Origin: JAGVYE01 sp964502785
GTDB taxonomy: Archaea; Nanobdellota; Nanobdellia; Woesearchaeales; GW2011-AR9
Assembly: GCA_964502785.1 (NCBI GenBank)
Contig: CAZCXW010000010.1
Coordinates: forward strand, 1 to 32,009
Reading direction: 5' to 3'
Length of the DNA: 32,009 nt
The notes below the pieces were generated by a model that did not search any database, was not told the origin of the DNA, and saw only the letters and a program-made list of their open reading frames with translations. The first letter of the stretch is position 1. The number at the start of each line of letters is the position of its first letter. Shown here piece by piece: positions 16,138-22,906 of the stretch. The translations under genes were made by a program, and so were the position numbers.

Positions 16138-16683
16138 TTAAACTCTGGGGCTAGTTTTTCTTAATTCCCGGATTATATCCCCCATAGTATCTTCAACGAT
16201 ACTAGGTAACATAGCTTCTATTTCAGCGAAATTTGAAGCATATTTTTTGTCAGAATAACTATATCCCGACGTTTCGGAAATATGCCTTAATATTAAAAAA
16301 TGAGGCCTGTTTTCCTTAACTCCGGGTATTATTTGAAAAGAAAAGTATCTTCTTCCTTTAGTTTTTCCATGTATTATTTCAAAAACCCCTAGAAGGATAA
16401 TCACTTTTATATCTTTACCAATATAAACAAACCCATCTTCTTTTTTGATTCCTGGTAAAGATCCTTTTATGAGATCTGGATTAATATTTTTTCTGCTGGG
16501 TAGAGTTTCTATAACTTTGAAGTTTATAATCTCTTTTTCCCGAATTTTTGTATTGAGCTTATCAACAACTTTTACGAAATCAACTTTAAAATAAGCTGCT
16601 AGTTTGTCATAATTGCGATATTCTGCGAGAATTTTTTTGGAGACTATACTGGGATCCGTATCTTTTTTAAAAAACCAACCCAT
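16138..16683 (-). CDS. Hypothetical protein, 181 residues
   Basis: I do not recognise this protein. It begins MGWFFKKD, then has a Lys-rich helical segment (17-60), a central beta-rich part with VIILLGVFEIIHGKTKGRRYFSFQII, and a helical C-terminus ending RELRKTSPRV. No signal peptide is evident and the VIILLGV strand is too short for a clear membrane span. The ATG at 16683 has a TATA-like ATTCATAAATC about 25 bases upstream. It is divergent from the cysteine-repeat protein. Confidence 0.55.
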   Translation of the reverse strand: MGWFFKKDTDPSIVSKKILAEYRNYDKLAAYFKVDFVKVVDKLNTKIREKEIINFKVIETLPSRKNINPDLIKGSLPGIKKEDGFVYIGKDIKVIILLGVFEIIHGKTKGRRYFSFQIIPGVKENRPHFLILRHISETSGYSYSDKKYASNFAEIEAMLPSIVEDTMGDIIRELRKTSPRV

Positions 16684-16757
16684 AAGATATTAGAAAAGAC
16701 TTGTGATTTATGAATGTTTCTATTGGCTGACATAAAGAAATCTCCCTTAGCAATAGT

Positions 16758-16766
16758 TTTATATAT
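16758..16766 (+). promoter_or_regulatory. TATA box for the cysteine-repeat protein
   Basis: TTTATATAT is centred about 27 bases upstream of ATG 16789. It lies inside the frame from an upstream ATG (16714), which shows that upstream ATG is not the start. Confidence 0.6.
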
Positions 16767-16788
16767 TTATTCAAATTGTAAAATCTCA

Positions 16789-18099
16789 ATGAAAAAGATT
16801 AGGTTATCAATGCTTTTTGTGTTGACTTTATTATTTGTAATCGTTTCTGCAGAAGAAATCAAAACGCCACAAGTGGAGCCCATAGGTGTTAAAGAATTAG
16901 TAAAGTGCGTATTTGTTAATTCTGATTCCATGCAGAAATGCTATACCAATGATGGAAAATTTGGTTGTTCAGGAGAAGAAAGTTGCATCATTGAGGTTAC
17001 AGGTGAAAAAGGAAAAAAGTTAATTTGGAAGAGTTCCTGCGAGAAAGAACGATCAACGACCATTGATGGGAATCAAGAATATGCGGAATTTATTTGTGGG
17101 GAAGCGTTGGTTCCCGCAACAGCGAAAGAAGCTGTGAAATGCGTCTTTGTTAATTCTCAGGAAATTCAAGAATGTTATTCAGAAGACCATCGATTTTCTT
17201 GTTCTGGTGCAGGCGCATGCACAATGGAAGTTGCGGGACAAAGAGGAGATAAAGTAACGTGGAGAAGTTCTTGCGCAGGGATGGCTTATACAGCGATTGA
17301 TGGAAATATGGATTATGCAGAATTTGACTGCAACAGTAAATCTGTTAATCCTCGTATTAAAGAGAAAGTAAAATGTTTCTTTATCGGTTCTAAAGTCAAA
17401 CAAGAATGTTATGCCGCTGATGCCGGACCAGCTGGTTGTTCAGGGGTAGGCAGTTGCATAGCAGAAACTTCGGCAGAGGGGGGTACAAAGATTACTTGGA
17501 AAAGTTCTTGCGGCGGGTATGCTTACTCAACGATGGATGGGGCTGATGAAGGAGCAGAATTTCGATGTATTCCTGAAAATGAGGTAACCCCTGATGTAAT
17601 TAAAGGAAAAGGTTTTAGATATATTTATTGGCAATGTCATGATGGAATACAACAAAAGCAAGGAAATGAAAATAATTGTAAAAATGCGGAAGCATTGGAA
17701 GAATTGGCCAGAACTTCTTGCGCAGGGCATTGTAATGAGGATGGAAGCAAGTGTGGAATTAATTTATTGAGCGTTATAGAGAATTGTTATCTCGATTCTG
17801 TTAAAAAAGATGTGTTTGTACCGTCTTTTGATGAAAAGAGTGAAAGGAAAATGAAAGCTAAAGAGAATGTCTTGATCTGTAAAGATTCTTGTCCTCTCAA
17901 TAGCAAATGCTATCCTTTTGGCTATCGAAAATCAGGCACGTTTTGTTCAGATGATGGTTCTTTTATCAACCAAACGGGAGAAAATATAGCATGCGAGAAT
18001 AGTTTTGAATGTTCTTCTAATTTGTGTGTTAATGGAAAATGCGTGAGTTCTGGTTTTATAGAAAAAGTGATGAATTGGTTTAAAGCCTTTTTGGGATAG
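16789..18099 (+). CDS. Secreted protein with three six-cysteine repeats
   Basis: This 436-residue protein has a signal peptide (MKKIRLSMLFVLTLLFVIVSAEE, cleavage near A21). Three repeats of about 65 residues recur every 78 residues: 39-103, 117-181 and 195-260. Each has six cysteines in nearly identical spacing (C40, 51, 60, 66, 84, 103; C118, 129, 138, 144, 162, 181; C196, 207, 217, 223, 241, 260) and the motifs VKCxF, CSGxxxC, W(K/R)SSC and DG. A second cysteine-rich region (283-418) follows, ending in an EB-like CENSFECSSNLCVNGKC, and a short tail NWFKAFLG. One N-glycosylation sequon (N394, NQT) is present. It is probably a disulphide-rich extracellular protein; function unknown. ATG 16789 is chosen from the TATA spacing and signal peptide. 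It ends 2 bases from the convergent glycosyltransferase. Confidence 0.8.
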   Translation: MKKIRLSMLFVLTLLFVIVSAEEIKTPQVEPIGVKELVKCVFVNSDSMQKCYTNDGKFGCSGEESCIIEVTGEKGKKLIWKSSCEKERSTTIDGNQEYAEFICGEALVPATAKEAVKCVFVNSQEIQECYSEDHRFSCSGAGACTMEVAGQRGDKVTWRSSCAGMAYTAIDGNMDYAEFDCNSKSVNPRIKEKVKCFFIGSKVKQECYAADAGPAGCSGVGSCIAETSAEGGTKITWKSSCGGYAYSTMDGADEGAEFRCIPENEVTPDVIKGKGFRYIYWQCHDGIQQKQGNENNCKNAEALEELARTSCAGHCNEDGSKCGINLLSVIENCYLDSVKKDVFVPSFDEKSERKMKAKENVLICKDSCPLNSKCYPFGYRKSGTFCSDDGSFINQTGENIACENSFECSSNLCVNGKCVSSGFIEKVMNWFKAFLG

Positions 18100-18101
18100 G
18101 A

Positions 18102-19613
18102 TTAAAGCTTCTTTTTAGTTAGCATATATGCTAACTCAACAATTCTTTCTGCCGCTTTGCCGTCATTCTTATAACAAAATTGTTGAACAATCTCTTCCCG
18201 TTTTGTGTTCCATGTAGGATTTTCTAAAGCATCAACTACTGCCGCACGGAGATCTTGATTAATTGTAAGATAAGGGCCAGCCACATGAGGGCAGAATCCG
18301 TCTTCCGGAACTAAACCAAGATGAGATCGAATCGTGACAATGGGCTTCCCTAGAAGGAGGGCTTCCAAAGCCACCGTTGATTCAAAATTGATGATCACAT
18401 CACTTTGTGAAAGAGTCTCATAGAGAATATCAACGCCTTTTTTATCAACGATCGTGACATTTTTTATCTGTTCTTTTTCAATGATCTTGAGGTATTCTTC
18501 TTTAAACTGTTCGCGGGGATGTAATTTAATGATGATTTTTTTCTTTATACCTTGTACAGATTTTAAGATTGTACTAATCTGAGAAAAATATTCTTCTTTA
18601 GACATTAATTTGTCTTCGACCATGGGACCGCCGATGATACAGATAGTATTATTATCGTTTGAAACTTTTAGAGAGTATTTGTGAATCTCATCAAATGTTA
18701 CAGGTCCGGTGACAACAATATCTTCTTCTCTTACCCAAGGCAATAAGCGTTTTTTGTATGCTTCACCAGCAACGGCAAATTTTACTCCAGAAGGAACACC
18801 CGGATCTAAAGTACCTAATCCCTCTCCATGTTGTATAATAATGACAGGAATGTTTGAATTCTTTGCTGCAGCAATCGCGGTTTTTTCAAATAAACCATTG
18901 CGGGAAGTTAAGATGACTGCAACAATTTCATTTTCTTGCATCTGCTTTTGCATGACCAGATAATACAAAATCGTGTTAAAGATAAATTCCTGAGAGAAGA
19001 AGAAGTTCATCGTATACTTAATAGCTTGCCAATGATCACTAAATAAATTATTTTTATCTAGTTTCTTCCAGAGCGTTGATAATTCCTTCGCTTTTTCCTT
19101 GGCTTGTTTTTGCAGCTCTGGTGTTACAAAACTGTAAATTGTATTTTTTAGTCCAGAAATTGGTTTATAGGAACGTGAAGTTAATGGATGAGTGAAAACA
19201 ACAAATGGTTTTAAGATCTTCTCAGTTGCAAGCTTATTAATAATATTCTGAATCCTGTAAATTTGTTTGGTTTGCGGGTTATAATGGTTGGTGTAGGAAA
19301 TAAACATAACTTTCTTGCCTGGAATCTTTTCCTTCTTAGCTAATTTCTCTTTTAAGCGTTCATTGTAAAAAAAATATTTCCGAAGAGCAATTGAGAAGAG
19401 TTGATGATATCCCCTCTGGAAAAGATTCAGTTTCTTCTCTAGAAGAGAATTTAATTTAAATACTGAGGGGAGAACATTTTGCGTTACAAAACGGTTATAA
19501 AACCACCATAAAGGAAATCCATCTATGGAGAAAATTTCATCGAATGATTGATTTTTAATCTTTTTTTTGTTCCATCCAGGAATTAGTTCATCGATGAGGT
19601 TGGTGAGCTGCAT
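18102..19613 (-). CDS. GT-B glycosyltransferase-like protein of the capsule/CDP-glycerol transferase type
   Basis: This is a 503-residue protein with an N-terminal helical part (1-95, including DGFPLWWFYNRF) and two Rossmann-like halves. The C-terminal half has KLHPREQF (HP motif 365-366), DILYETLSQSDVIINFEST and ALEALLLGKPIVTI (about 395-428), typical of CDP-glycerol:polyol phosphotransferases and related surface-carbohydrate transferases. IIQHGEG (259-265) is also typical. An HP motif is shared with several sialyltransferase families, and CMP-nonulosonate synthesis is encoded nearby, so a nonulosonate transferase is an attractive but unproven alternative. No membrane span is clear. A minus-strand TATA box (GTTATAAAC, 19635-19643) lies 26 bases upstream of the ATG. 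Confidence 0.65.
   Translation of the reverse strand: MQLTNLIDELIPGWNKKKIKNQSFDEIFSIDGFPLWWFYNRFVTQNVLPSVFKLNSLLEKKLNLFQRGYHQLFSIALRKYFFYNERLKEKLAKKEKIPGKKVMFISYTNHYNPQTKQIYRIQNIINKLATEKILKPFVVFTHPLTSRSYKPISGLKNTIYSFVTPELQKQAKEKAKELSTLWKKLDKNNLFSDHWQAIKYTMNFFFSQEFIFNTILYYLVMQKQMQENEIVAVILTSRNGLFEKTAIAAAKNSNIPVIIIQHGEGLGTLDPGVPSGVKFAVAGEAYKKRLLPWVREEDIVVTGPVTFDEIHKYSLKVSNDNNTICIIGGPMVEDKLMSKEEYFSQISTILKSVQGIKKKIIIKLHPREQFKEEYLKIIEKEQIKNVTIVDKKGVDILYETLSQSDVIINFESTVALEALLLGKPIVTIRSHLGLVPEDGFCPHVAGPYLTINQDLRAAVVDALENPTWNTKREEIVQQFCYKNDGKAAERIVELAYMLTKKKL
18117..18136. repeat. Perfect 20-base palindrome at a convergent gene end
   Basis: The half-site AGTTAGCATA is followed directly by its reverse complement. 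It lies inside the last codons of the minus-strand transferase gene and 18 bases past the stop of the plus-strand secreted-protein gene, after a T-run (CTTTTT). It may be part of a terminator or a protein site; with no spacer, a hairpin would need to open its centre. Confidence 0.5.
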
Positions 19614-19634
19614 TTTAAAGAAAGTTATACATTA

Positions 19635-19643
19635 GTTTATAAC
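19635..19643 (-). promoter_or_regulatory. TATA box for the 19613 gene
   Basis: The minus strand reads GTTATAAAC, centred 26 bases upstream of the ATG at 19613, predicting a leaderless mRNA. Confidence 0.5.
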
Positions 19644-19663
19644 GATTATGGATTAACTTTAAC

Positions 19664-20065
19664 TCAGTAGAACGCTACTTCGATTTTCAAACCGTCAGGA
19701 TCTGCAATAAAAACGGTATAATATTTTTCCGTATATGCGGGATATTTCCGTGGTGGATCAAAAATGAATGCTTTATTCTTCAATAATTTGTGAATCTCGT
19801 CTACTTTGCTTGGAGAACTCGCTTTTAGACATAAATGATGAAAGCCTGGTGCTGAGAAAACTGGTTTTGGCTCTAGAAATTTGGCTTGGCTTATCCAAAT
19901 CCCAAATCCCTCTTTTGTGACCCATCCACAACTGCTTTCTTTATTTGAGATTTGCTTAAATCCTAGTTTATTAAACAATAAAGCATAAAAAACATAACTT
20001 CTTTGGAAATTACTTACTGACAATTTAATATGTCCTAAAGGATCAAGAGGGAGATGTGTGTCCAT
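19664..20065 (-). CDS. VOC/glyoxalase-family protein
   Basis: This 133-residue single VOC domain contains two beta-alpha-beta-beta-beta halves. The first begins HIKLSVSNFQRSYVFYALLFNKLGF (likely metal ligand H12), and the second begins GFHHLCLKASSPSKVDEIHKLL and ends in FIADPDGLKIEVAFY with the typical glutamate ligand. Members include glyoxalase I, fosfomycin-resistance enzymes and dioxygenases; the substrate cannot be named. It is separated from its neighbours by about 50 bases on each side. It is intact, unlike the related broken gene at 15751. Confidence 0.8.
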   Translation of the reverse strand: MDTHLPLDPLGHIKLSVSNFQRSYVFYALLFNKLGFKQISNKESSCGWVTKEGFGIWISQAKFLEPKPVFSAPGFHHLCLKASSPSKVDEIHKLLKNKAFIFDPPRKYPAYTEKYYTVFIADPDGLKIEVAFY

Positions 20066-20120
20066 AACTTATCGAAAAATAATTTATTCTTTTTTAGTAT
20101 TTTGTATTTTACTATTGCGA

Positions 20121-21305
20121 CTAATCCTGTTCCTCCTTCAGGCATTTCTTGTCACAATTGTTCATTGTATTTGCAGTTTCCATTTTTTCATACACTTCCA
20201 AATATCTCTGAACAGTTTTTCCCCAAGAAAATTTTTTTATATTTTTTTCTTGCCATTTTTTCTGGGAGACATTTATCACTTTTAGTGCCAAATCTCTCTC
20301 ATTTTTATTTTCAAAAATTTCAAATTTACCTGAAACTACTTCCGGTAGAGAACCAGCGTTGCTGACAACAAGAGGAATGCCCATGCTCGCTGCTTCAACC
20401 GTCGTATAACCAAAGCCTTCGGCAACGGAAGGAACAACCACGCAATCAACGGCTTTGATATATTTCCTGAGATCTTGATAACTTACAGGATGAATTAATT
20501 TTAGATTATCTTCTAATTTAAGTCTTTTAATTAAAAGCATTAACTCATCGTATTTCTTCTTATATTTTTGCTGCGGATTCAACATCAATAATAAGAGAGA
20601 ATGAGGTACTTTATCTACAATGTGAGGAACGGCTTTAATTAGATATTCAAAGCCTTTGCTCGTTCCTGGTCTGCCCCAGGAAAAGTAAGTAAATTTTCCG
20701 TTAAGTTGTAAGCGTTCTCTGATTTCTGTTATTTCTTTCTCAGAAACGTTTTTTTCGTTCCAGAATTCATAATCCAGACCATTGTGAGCAACAGTTATTT
20801 TATGATGTTTAATACCGATGTTTTGTAAATCATTTCCTGTAGCATTCGAAACACAAATGTAATGGTCAAAGGGAAGGAGGTATATTGATTTCTCTAGAAA
20901 TTCATGAAGAGCACTTTTAAGCCAAGAAAAGCCCGTGACTTGCCGCCATTTATTAATCCAAACTTCATGCACGGTAAGAGCTACTTTTTTACTTCTAAGC
21001 TTCGCAGCTAACCAGGCAGGAGGAGCGCCATTAAATGTGGTTGTTTGAATCAAATCATGTTCCCGCGCTAATTTGATCGCCAAAGGAATGGAAGAAAAAG
21101 TAAAGACATAACGTGAACCAAAAGAAGGGATCCTTCTTATTTTCACACCATTGAGAATTTCTTTCTTTACTGTTTTGGGCAAACGTTGAGTTAATACAGT
21201 GACAGTATGCCCTCGTTGCACGTATCTCTCAGCGAGATTTTTAAAGACAACCTCAGCACCGCCCATATGAGGATAATAATTTTCGCAAATGAACAGAATT
21301 TTCAT
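20121..21305 (-). CDS. Family 4 glycosyltransferase
   Basis: This 394-residue retaining GT-B glycosyltransferase has an N-terminal acceptor domain with the GGAE loop (15-18), and a C-terminal donor domain with WGRPGTSKGFEYLIKA (about 210-225) and the E-x7-E motif E296/E304 in AEGFGYTTVEAASMG. It would transfer a sugar from a nucleotide donor onto a lipid-linked or surface glycan at the cytoplasmic membrane face. The C-terminus carries a short CDKKC motif. It is the last of three translationally coupled genes (GT2, DUF2304, GT4), overlapping the DUF2304 gene by 4 bases (ATGA). Confidence 0.9.
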   Translation of the reverse strand: MKILFICENYYPHMGGAEVVFKNLAERYVQRGHTVTVLTQRLPKTVKKEILNGVKIRRIPSFGSRYVFTFSSIPLAIKLAREHDLIQTTTFNGAPPAWLAAKLRSKKVALTVHEVWINKWRQVTGFSWLKSALHEFLEKSIYLLPFDHYICVSNATGNDLQNIGIKHHKITVAHNGLDYEFWNEKNVSEKEITEIRERLQLNGKFTYFSWGRPGTSKGFEYLIKAVPHIVDKVPHSLLLLMLNPQQKYKKKYDELMLLIKRLKLEDNLKLIHPVSYQDLRKYIKAVDCVVVPSVAEGFGYTTVEAASMGIPLVVSNAGSLPEVVSGKFEIFENKNERDLALKVINVSQKKWQEKNIKKFSWGKTVQRYLEVYEKMETANTMNNCDKKCLKEEQD

Positions 21306-21643
21306 TTTTCCTCGATTTGTTTGAATGCTTCCTGGCGGACAATCTTTTCTACTTTTCGTTCCATCTTACGCAGAGCGCTATAATTGTAAAAGCTAAATCC
21401 TAAGAGTACGAAGAAACCAAACACGACGAAAAAGTCGAGACGGCGATAAAAATTTAATGGGGCAATGAACGGATCGAGAGCAAATGGAAGAATGGCAATA
21501 ATGATAAGCAAAATCCAGCCTGTCATCCATACACTCATTTCAAGCTTGTTAAGTTCTTTTCTCTTGTATTTAACAAATGTAAAATAAATCATCGCAGAGC
21601 CAAAAATGACCCCAAGAAATTGAATCCAAAAGGTGGTAGTCAT
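21302..21643 (-). CDS. DUF2304 membrane protein
   Basis: This 113-residue protein has three hydrophobic segments (about 5-24, 39-58 and 70-88) and a charged, coiled C-terminus (RKMERKVEKIVRQEAFKQIEEK), the pattern of DUF2304. Such genes commonly sit directly downstream of a family 2 glycosyltransferase, as here, and are thought to help anchor or partner it. It overlaps both flanking genes by 4 bases, so the three are almost certainly made together. The molecular role is unknown. Confidence 0.8.
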   Translation of the reverse strand: MTTTFWIQFLGVIFGSAMIYFTFVKYKRKELNKLEMSVWMTGWILLIIIAILPFALDPFIAPLNFYRRLDFFVVFGFFVLLGFSFYNYSALRKMERKVEKIVRQEAFKQIEEK

Positions 21644-22290
21644 TTTAATGCCTTGCTTCCCAGCATTTTAACAACGATTTTCACGCCATCGAAGACAGTG
21701 GTTCCTTTGTACTTATCGCCATAGATAGTTTCAATAGGAATCTGCTGATAACGGAGTTTTTTCCGGCCAGCTTTAATAACCATTTCCGTTTCCATATAAT
21801 AATCATTGGCTTCCCAACGCACTTGTTCATAAGCATTTCGTGTAAAAGTACGATATCCGGATTGGCTATCATGTAAAGCAATATGGAACAATACTGCCAG
21901 AGTCTTATTAATGAACCAATTGCCAAACTTTAACACGAAGGGCATCGTGGGTGATTGCTGCCGGTAGCCAAAGACAATATCATGTTCCTGTAATGCGGAG
22001 AGGAATTTGGGGATCTCTTGAGGATCGTGTTGTCCATCGCTGTCGAGAACGACGAAGTTTTCAGCGCCCATTTTATAAGCATAATCACAACCAGTCTTTA
22101 AGGCAGCGCCTTTTCCAAGATTTACGAGATGCCGCAAAACTGTAACACCCTGTTTCTGTGCTTTTTGAAAAGTATCGTCGCTGCTGCCATCATCGACAAC
22201 AATAATATTCTCTGCGTATTGACGAGTTTTTATTATAACGTCCTCTATGCGGCTTCCCTCATTGTAAGCAGGAATAATAACATAATTCAT
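21640..22290 (-). CDS. Family 2 glycosyltransferase (dolichyl-phosphate-mannose synthase-like)
   Basis: This 216-residue GT-A transferase begins VIIPAYNEGSRIEDVI, with VVDDGSSDDT (33-35 in the donor site) and the metal-binding DSDGQHDP (83-85). The family transfers a sugar from a nucleotide donor to polyprenyl phosphate, which provides donors for N-glycan assembly. No C-terminal membrane segment is present; the downstream DUF2304 protein may supply it. It is the first gene of the GT2-DUF2304-GT4 operon. The ATG at 22290 has a minus-strand TATA box about 26 bases upstream (ATTATAAACT). Confidence 0.88.
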   Translation of the reverse strand: MNYVIIPAYNEGSRIEDVIIKTRQYAENIIVVDDGSSDDTFQKAQKQGVTVLRHLVNLGKGAALKTGCDYAYKMGAENFVVLDSDGQHDPQEIPKFLSALQEHDIVFGYRQQSPTMPFVLKFGNWFINKTLAVLFHIALHDSQSGYRTFTRNAYEQVRWEANDYYMETEMVIKAGRKKLRYQQIPIETIYGDKYKGTTVFDGVKIVVKMLGSKALK

Positions 22291-22310
22291 GGACGAAGAC
22301 GTTAAAATTG

Positions 22311-22320
22311 AGTTTATAAT
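22311..22320 (-). promoter_or_regulatory. TATA box for the GT2 operon
   Basis: The minus strand reads ATTATAAACT, centred about 26 bases upstream of the ATG at 22290. It forms a divergent pair with the box at 22336. Confidence 0.5.
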
Positions 22321-22335
22321 GGTTATGGAAGAAAA

Positions 22336-22344
22336 AATTAAATA
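22336..22344 (+). promoter_or_regulatory. TATA-like box for the 22367 gene
   Basis: AATTAAATA is centred about 27 bases upstream of the ATG at 22367, suiting a leaderless transcript. Confidence 0.4.
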
Positions 22345-22366
22345 CTAAGGAGATATTTTAGCAGGT

Positions 22367-22576
22367 ATGGATATTAAGCGGTATCTCCAGCGATACGTCA
22401 TTGCCTGCACAATCCTGTTCTTATTCCTTTCCCTGCTGGGATTATTGAGTCCTTATTTTCCTGGCATGGCCACGCTGAGAACTTCAGCAACACTAAAATG
22501 GTTGTGGATGGTATTTACGATGTTTGCAATACTGGGAGGAATTGGATTATATCAAATATGGAAATCGAATAACTAG
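22367..22576 (+). CDS. Small two-span membrane protein
   Basis: This 69-residue protein is not recognised. It has a basic start (MDIKRYLQRY), two hydrophobic segments (about 11-30 and 46-64) joined by a short loop with LSPYFPGM, and a basic end. The first segment's flanking charges suggest both ends are inside. TATA spacing and a divergent promoter support a real gene. It ends where the inverted-repeat region begins. Confidence 0.55.
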   Translation: MDIKRYLQRYVIACTILFLFLSLLGLLSPYFPGMATLRTSATLKWLWMVFTMFAILGGIGLYQIWKSNN

Positions 22577-22653
22577 ACTGATTTTAGTATATTTCTTTTT
22601 CTCTTTAGCCATAGTTAAAGAGAACTTTGCAAAATTGATTTCCTGCTCTATAC

Positions 22654-22691
22654 TAAAAATCATTAGAAATTGAACCTATTAATGATTTTTA
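22654..22691 (+). repeat. Perfect 12-bp stem, 14-base loop
   Basis: Bases 22654-22665 (TAAAAATCATTA) pair without mismatch with 22680-22691. It directly follows a longer-range inverted repeat (22580-22591 with 22649-22661) that shares bases, so the two folds are mutually exclusive. Confidence 0.5.
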
Positions 22692-22700
22692 TATATATAA
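22686..22700. promoter_or_regulatory. Strong TATA-like sequence without a downstream gene
   Basis: TTTTTATATATATAA reads as a TATA box on both strands. In plus orientation transcription would start near 22715-22720 and run through the hairpins into the antisense strand of AglB. Confidence 0.35.
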
Positions 22701-22737
22701 AATGCGTCAAATTATGTTCGAATTCTAGCGCATTTTA
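22698..22737 (+). repeat. Inverted repeat: 9-bp perfect stem plus G-T pair
   Basis: TAAAATGCG at 22698-22706 pairs with CGCATTTTA at 22729-22737; T22707 and G22728 add a wobble pair. The loop is 20 bases. Confidence 0.45.
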
Positions 22738-22787
22738 GTATAAATTCGTAGAATTTTACACCTAAATTGCAAAGTTATCTGTCAGAA

Positions 22788-22816
22788 CACAAAAGGGAAA
22801 ATGATCCCTTTTTGTG
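22788..22816 (+). repeat. Hairpin CACAAAAGGG / CCCTTTTTGTG
   Basis: A 10-bp stem with one bulged T and an 8-base loop (AAAATGAT). It is the most hairpin-like element in the region. Confidence 0.5.
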
Positions 22817-22818
22817 CA

Positions 22819-22880
22819 AGAATTTTCTGCTTCAAAGAAGAGAAGTTCACCACCAATCAAAGAAAATGGTAGAAAATTCT
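22819..22880 (+). repeat. Inverted repeat AGAATTTTCT / AGAAAATTCT
   Basis: Perfect 10-bp arms at 22819-22828 and 22871-22880 enclose a purine-rich 42-base loop. The second arm lies 27 bases from the AglB stop codon. Confidence 0.4.
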
Positions 22881-22906
22881 GTGCATTTTGAGTTTTTCAA
22901 AATTCT

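Larger units (their letters stand above)
22577..22906. other. Gene-free convergent region rich in inverted repeats
   Basis: This 330-base stretch lies between the ends of the small membrane protein and AglB. I found no tRNA or supported ORF. It holds several inverted repeats (separate entries) and three copies of TTTTAGTATA-like sequence in direct (22582, 22733) and inverted (22649) form, allowing alternative pairings. A strong TATA-like run is present at 22686-22700 although no gene follows it. A structured small RNA, a terminator cluster or decayed sequence are the options. Confidence 0.4.

Noticed and set aside
16714..16788. Longer N-terminus of the cysteine-repeat protein from ATG 16714
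   Set aside because: The TATA box at 16758-16766 lies inside it, and a clear signal peptide begins at 16789.
22698..22737. A tRNA T-loop-like GTTCGAATTC
   Set aside because: The flanking T-stem does not pair and no anticodon or acceptor stem can be formed; the sequence fits an inverted repeat instead.
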